64,000 nucleotides of DNA. It comes from Alkaliphilus metalliredigens QYMF (lineage in GTDB: Bacteria; Bacillota; Clostridia; Peptostreptococcales; Natronincolaceae). The stretch lies in the NCBI RefSeq assembly GCF_000016985.1, contig NC_009633.1:2957539-3021538 (forward strand), given 5' to 3'. Shown here piece after piece: positions 63,231 to 64,000 of the stretch (position 1 is its first letter; every line of letters begins with the position of its first letter). The position numbers and the translations under genes are program-made. The notes beneath the pieces are model-generated. The model did no database searches, was not told where the DNA came from, and saw nothing but the letters and a program-made list of their open reading frames with translations.

Positions 63231-63916
63231 GCATGCACCTCCCTTAATTTAATTAGTTTCTCTTGAGAAGCCTGGACCTTTTCCACATGTTCCTCCAGGG
63301 TGCTCTTTTCAAGGCTTTCTATGATTCTTTCTACCTGCTTACTCTTTTTCTCAATAAAGGCCATAGCAACCTCTGGGGGATTCGATTCAATGAAAAATCC
63401 AATTTCATATTGAATGTCATCTGCTACAACTTGATGCCCCTTTTCTGTTAGGATAATTTCATAAATTCGGTGATCCTCCTGAACCAGAATATCCTGCTTA
63501 ATTTGAAATCCATGCTTCACTAAATATCTTCGTAGGACCTCTGGCGTCTGCATTGGCTGTAAAATAAATGTATGAATACTACTGGCCACCTCAGGGTCAT
63601 TTTGTAAAATATCAGATATTAACAATCCTCCCATGCCAGCAATAATCACAGTGTCTACTTCACCAGGCTTCAAGACCTCCAGGCCACTACCCAATCTGGT
63701 TTCCGCCACTGCTTCATAGCCATACTGTTTAATATTTTCCTTCGCACTTTCTAAGGGTTTCTCGTTAACATCCCCTGCGATGACAAAGGGAGTCATTTCA
63801 TTTTGCAATAAATAAATGGGAATATAGCCATGATCTGTACCGATATCCGCTAGTCGACTTCCCTTCGGTACAAGCTGGGCAATTTTTTTTAATCTAGATG
63901 GTAATTTGATGGTCAT
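63215..63916 (-). CDS. trmK: tRNA (adenine22-N1)-methyltransferase
   Basis: A 233-residue SAM-dependent methyltransferase matching the TrmK (YqfN) family. The SAM motif is RLADIGTDHGYIPIYLLQ (about 21-38), with VIAGDVNEKPL for ribose binding, DTVIIAGMGGLLISDIL (about 90-106) carrying the conserved NPPY-like slot, and a C-terminal coiled helix (about 180-230) for tRNA binding. It methylates A22 in the D-loop of tRNA. First gene seen of the TrmK-Nif3-RNaseH-rnpB block, which in Firmicutes often follows the sigma factor gene rpoD, beyond the window edge. GGGGTTAACCT precedes the ATG. Confidence 0.94.
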   Translation of the reverse strand: MTIKLPSRLKKIAQLVPKGSRLADIGTDHGYIPIYLLQNEMTPFVIAGDVNEKPLESAKENIKQYGYEAVAETRLGSGLEVLKPGEVDTVIIAGMGGLLISDILQNDPEVASSIHTFILQPMQTPEVLRRYLVKHGFQIKQDILVQEDHRIYEIILTEKGHQVVADDIQYEIGFFIESNPPEVAMAFIEKKSKQVERIIESLEKSTLEEHVEKVQASQEKLIKLREVHACLKK

Positions 63917-64000
63917 AGGTTAACCCCTTTTATCTTATTATTGATGTGTACAGGTGACACTCTTTAACCTTATGAAGCTGATTACTTATTTAAAATGTAA

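Noticed and set aside
1-64000. CRISPR arrays, tRNA genes, 16S/23S rRNA
   Set aside because: No regularly spaced repeats, cloverleaf-like sequences or rRNA core sequences were seen by eye.

Overview
The window looks like chromosome of a low-GC, anaerobic, motile Clostridia-type Firmicute. The evidence is AT-rich DNA, strong AGGAGG-type ribosome sites with several TTG/GTG starts, a GlgC/GlgD pair, CitA/CitB-type sensing, a sigma-54 activator and a 'TrmK - Nif3 - RNase H - rnpB' block. The genus Alkaliphilus or a close relative is my best guess, made from gene content and not from any search. Almost every gene is on the minus strand, so transcription mostly runs from high to low coordinates.

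Region by region. 1-5.3 kb: a secreted protein, a HAD phosphatase, and an M20 amidohydrolase with an unassigned carrier. 5.3-8.2 kb: a Cache-type chemoreceptor and a repeat-rich gap. 8.2-18.3 kb: a complete glycogen operon glgB-glgC-glgD-glgA-glgP plus a GH13 glucanohydrolase. 18.8-24.3 kb: an acetyltransferase, an L,D-transpeptidase-like lipoprotein, a DEAD-box helicase and a D-2-hydroxyacid dehydrogenase. 24.5-28.6 kb: a compact set of opine dehydrogenase-like enzyme, single-chain B12-dependent mutase (N-terminal B12 domain plus MutE-like barrel) and D-Ala-D-Ala-ligase-like ATP-grasp enzyme. I cannot assign this set to a described pathway and consider it the best candidate for an undescribed system. 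28.7-31.8 kb: a plasmid-type (Rep_3) initiator, an orphan citrate lyase ligase and a beta-hydroxyacid dehydrogenase, with gene remnants between them. 31.9-41.5 kb: a chemoreceptor, an AEC carrier, then a di/tricarboxylate cluster (CitA/CitB two-component system, malic enzyme, 2HCT carrier, LeuC/LeuD-type hydratase). 41.8-46.2 kb: a class-I amidotransferase-like hydrolase, a degenerate EAL-HDOD protein, a VCBS protein and IS4 debris. 46.2-56.0 kb: a 5-oxoprolinase operon (pxpA, NRAMP-like carrier, DUF1445, pxpB, pxpC) with a readable sigma-54 promoter and paired upstream repeats. It is preceded by a sigma-54 response regulator, histidine kinase, sodium:solute symporter and a tiny membrane protein. 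56.3-61.1 kb: a decayed island holding a truncated DUF2207 gene, a nuclease-helicase (DUF2075), an HNH nuclease, a NUDIX gene that has lost its Nudix box, and IS3 and Y1 transposase remnants. 61.2-63.9 kb: RNase P RNA, an RNase HI-like protein, a Nif3-like protein and TrmK.

How the genes fit together: the glycogen set stores and remobilises glucose. The CitAB cluster probably senses and imports malate or citrate and feeds it to pyruvate through malic enzyme. The pxp operon probably turns 5-oxoproline into glutamate when the linked kinase and regulator are active. No tRNA, 16S/23S rRNA or CRISPR array was seen.
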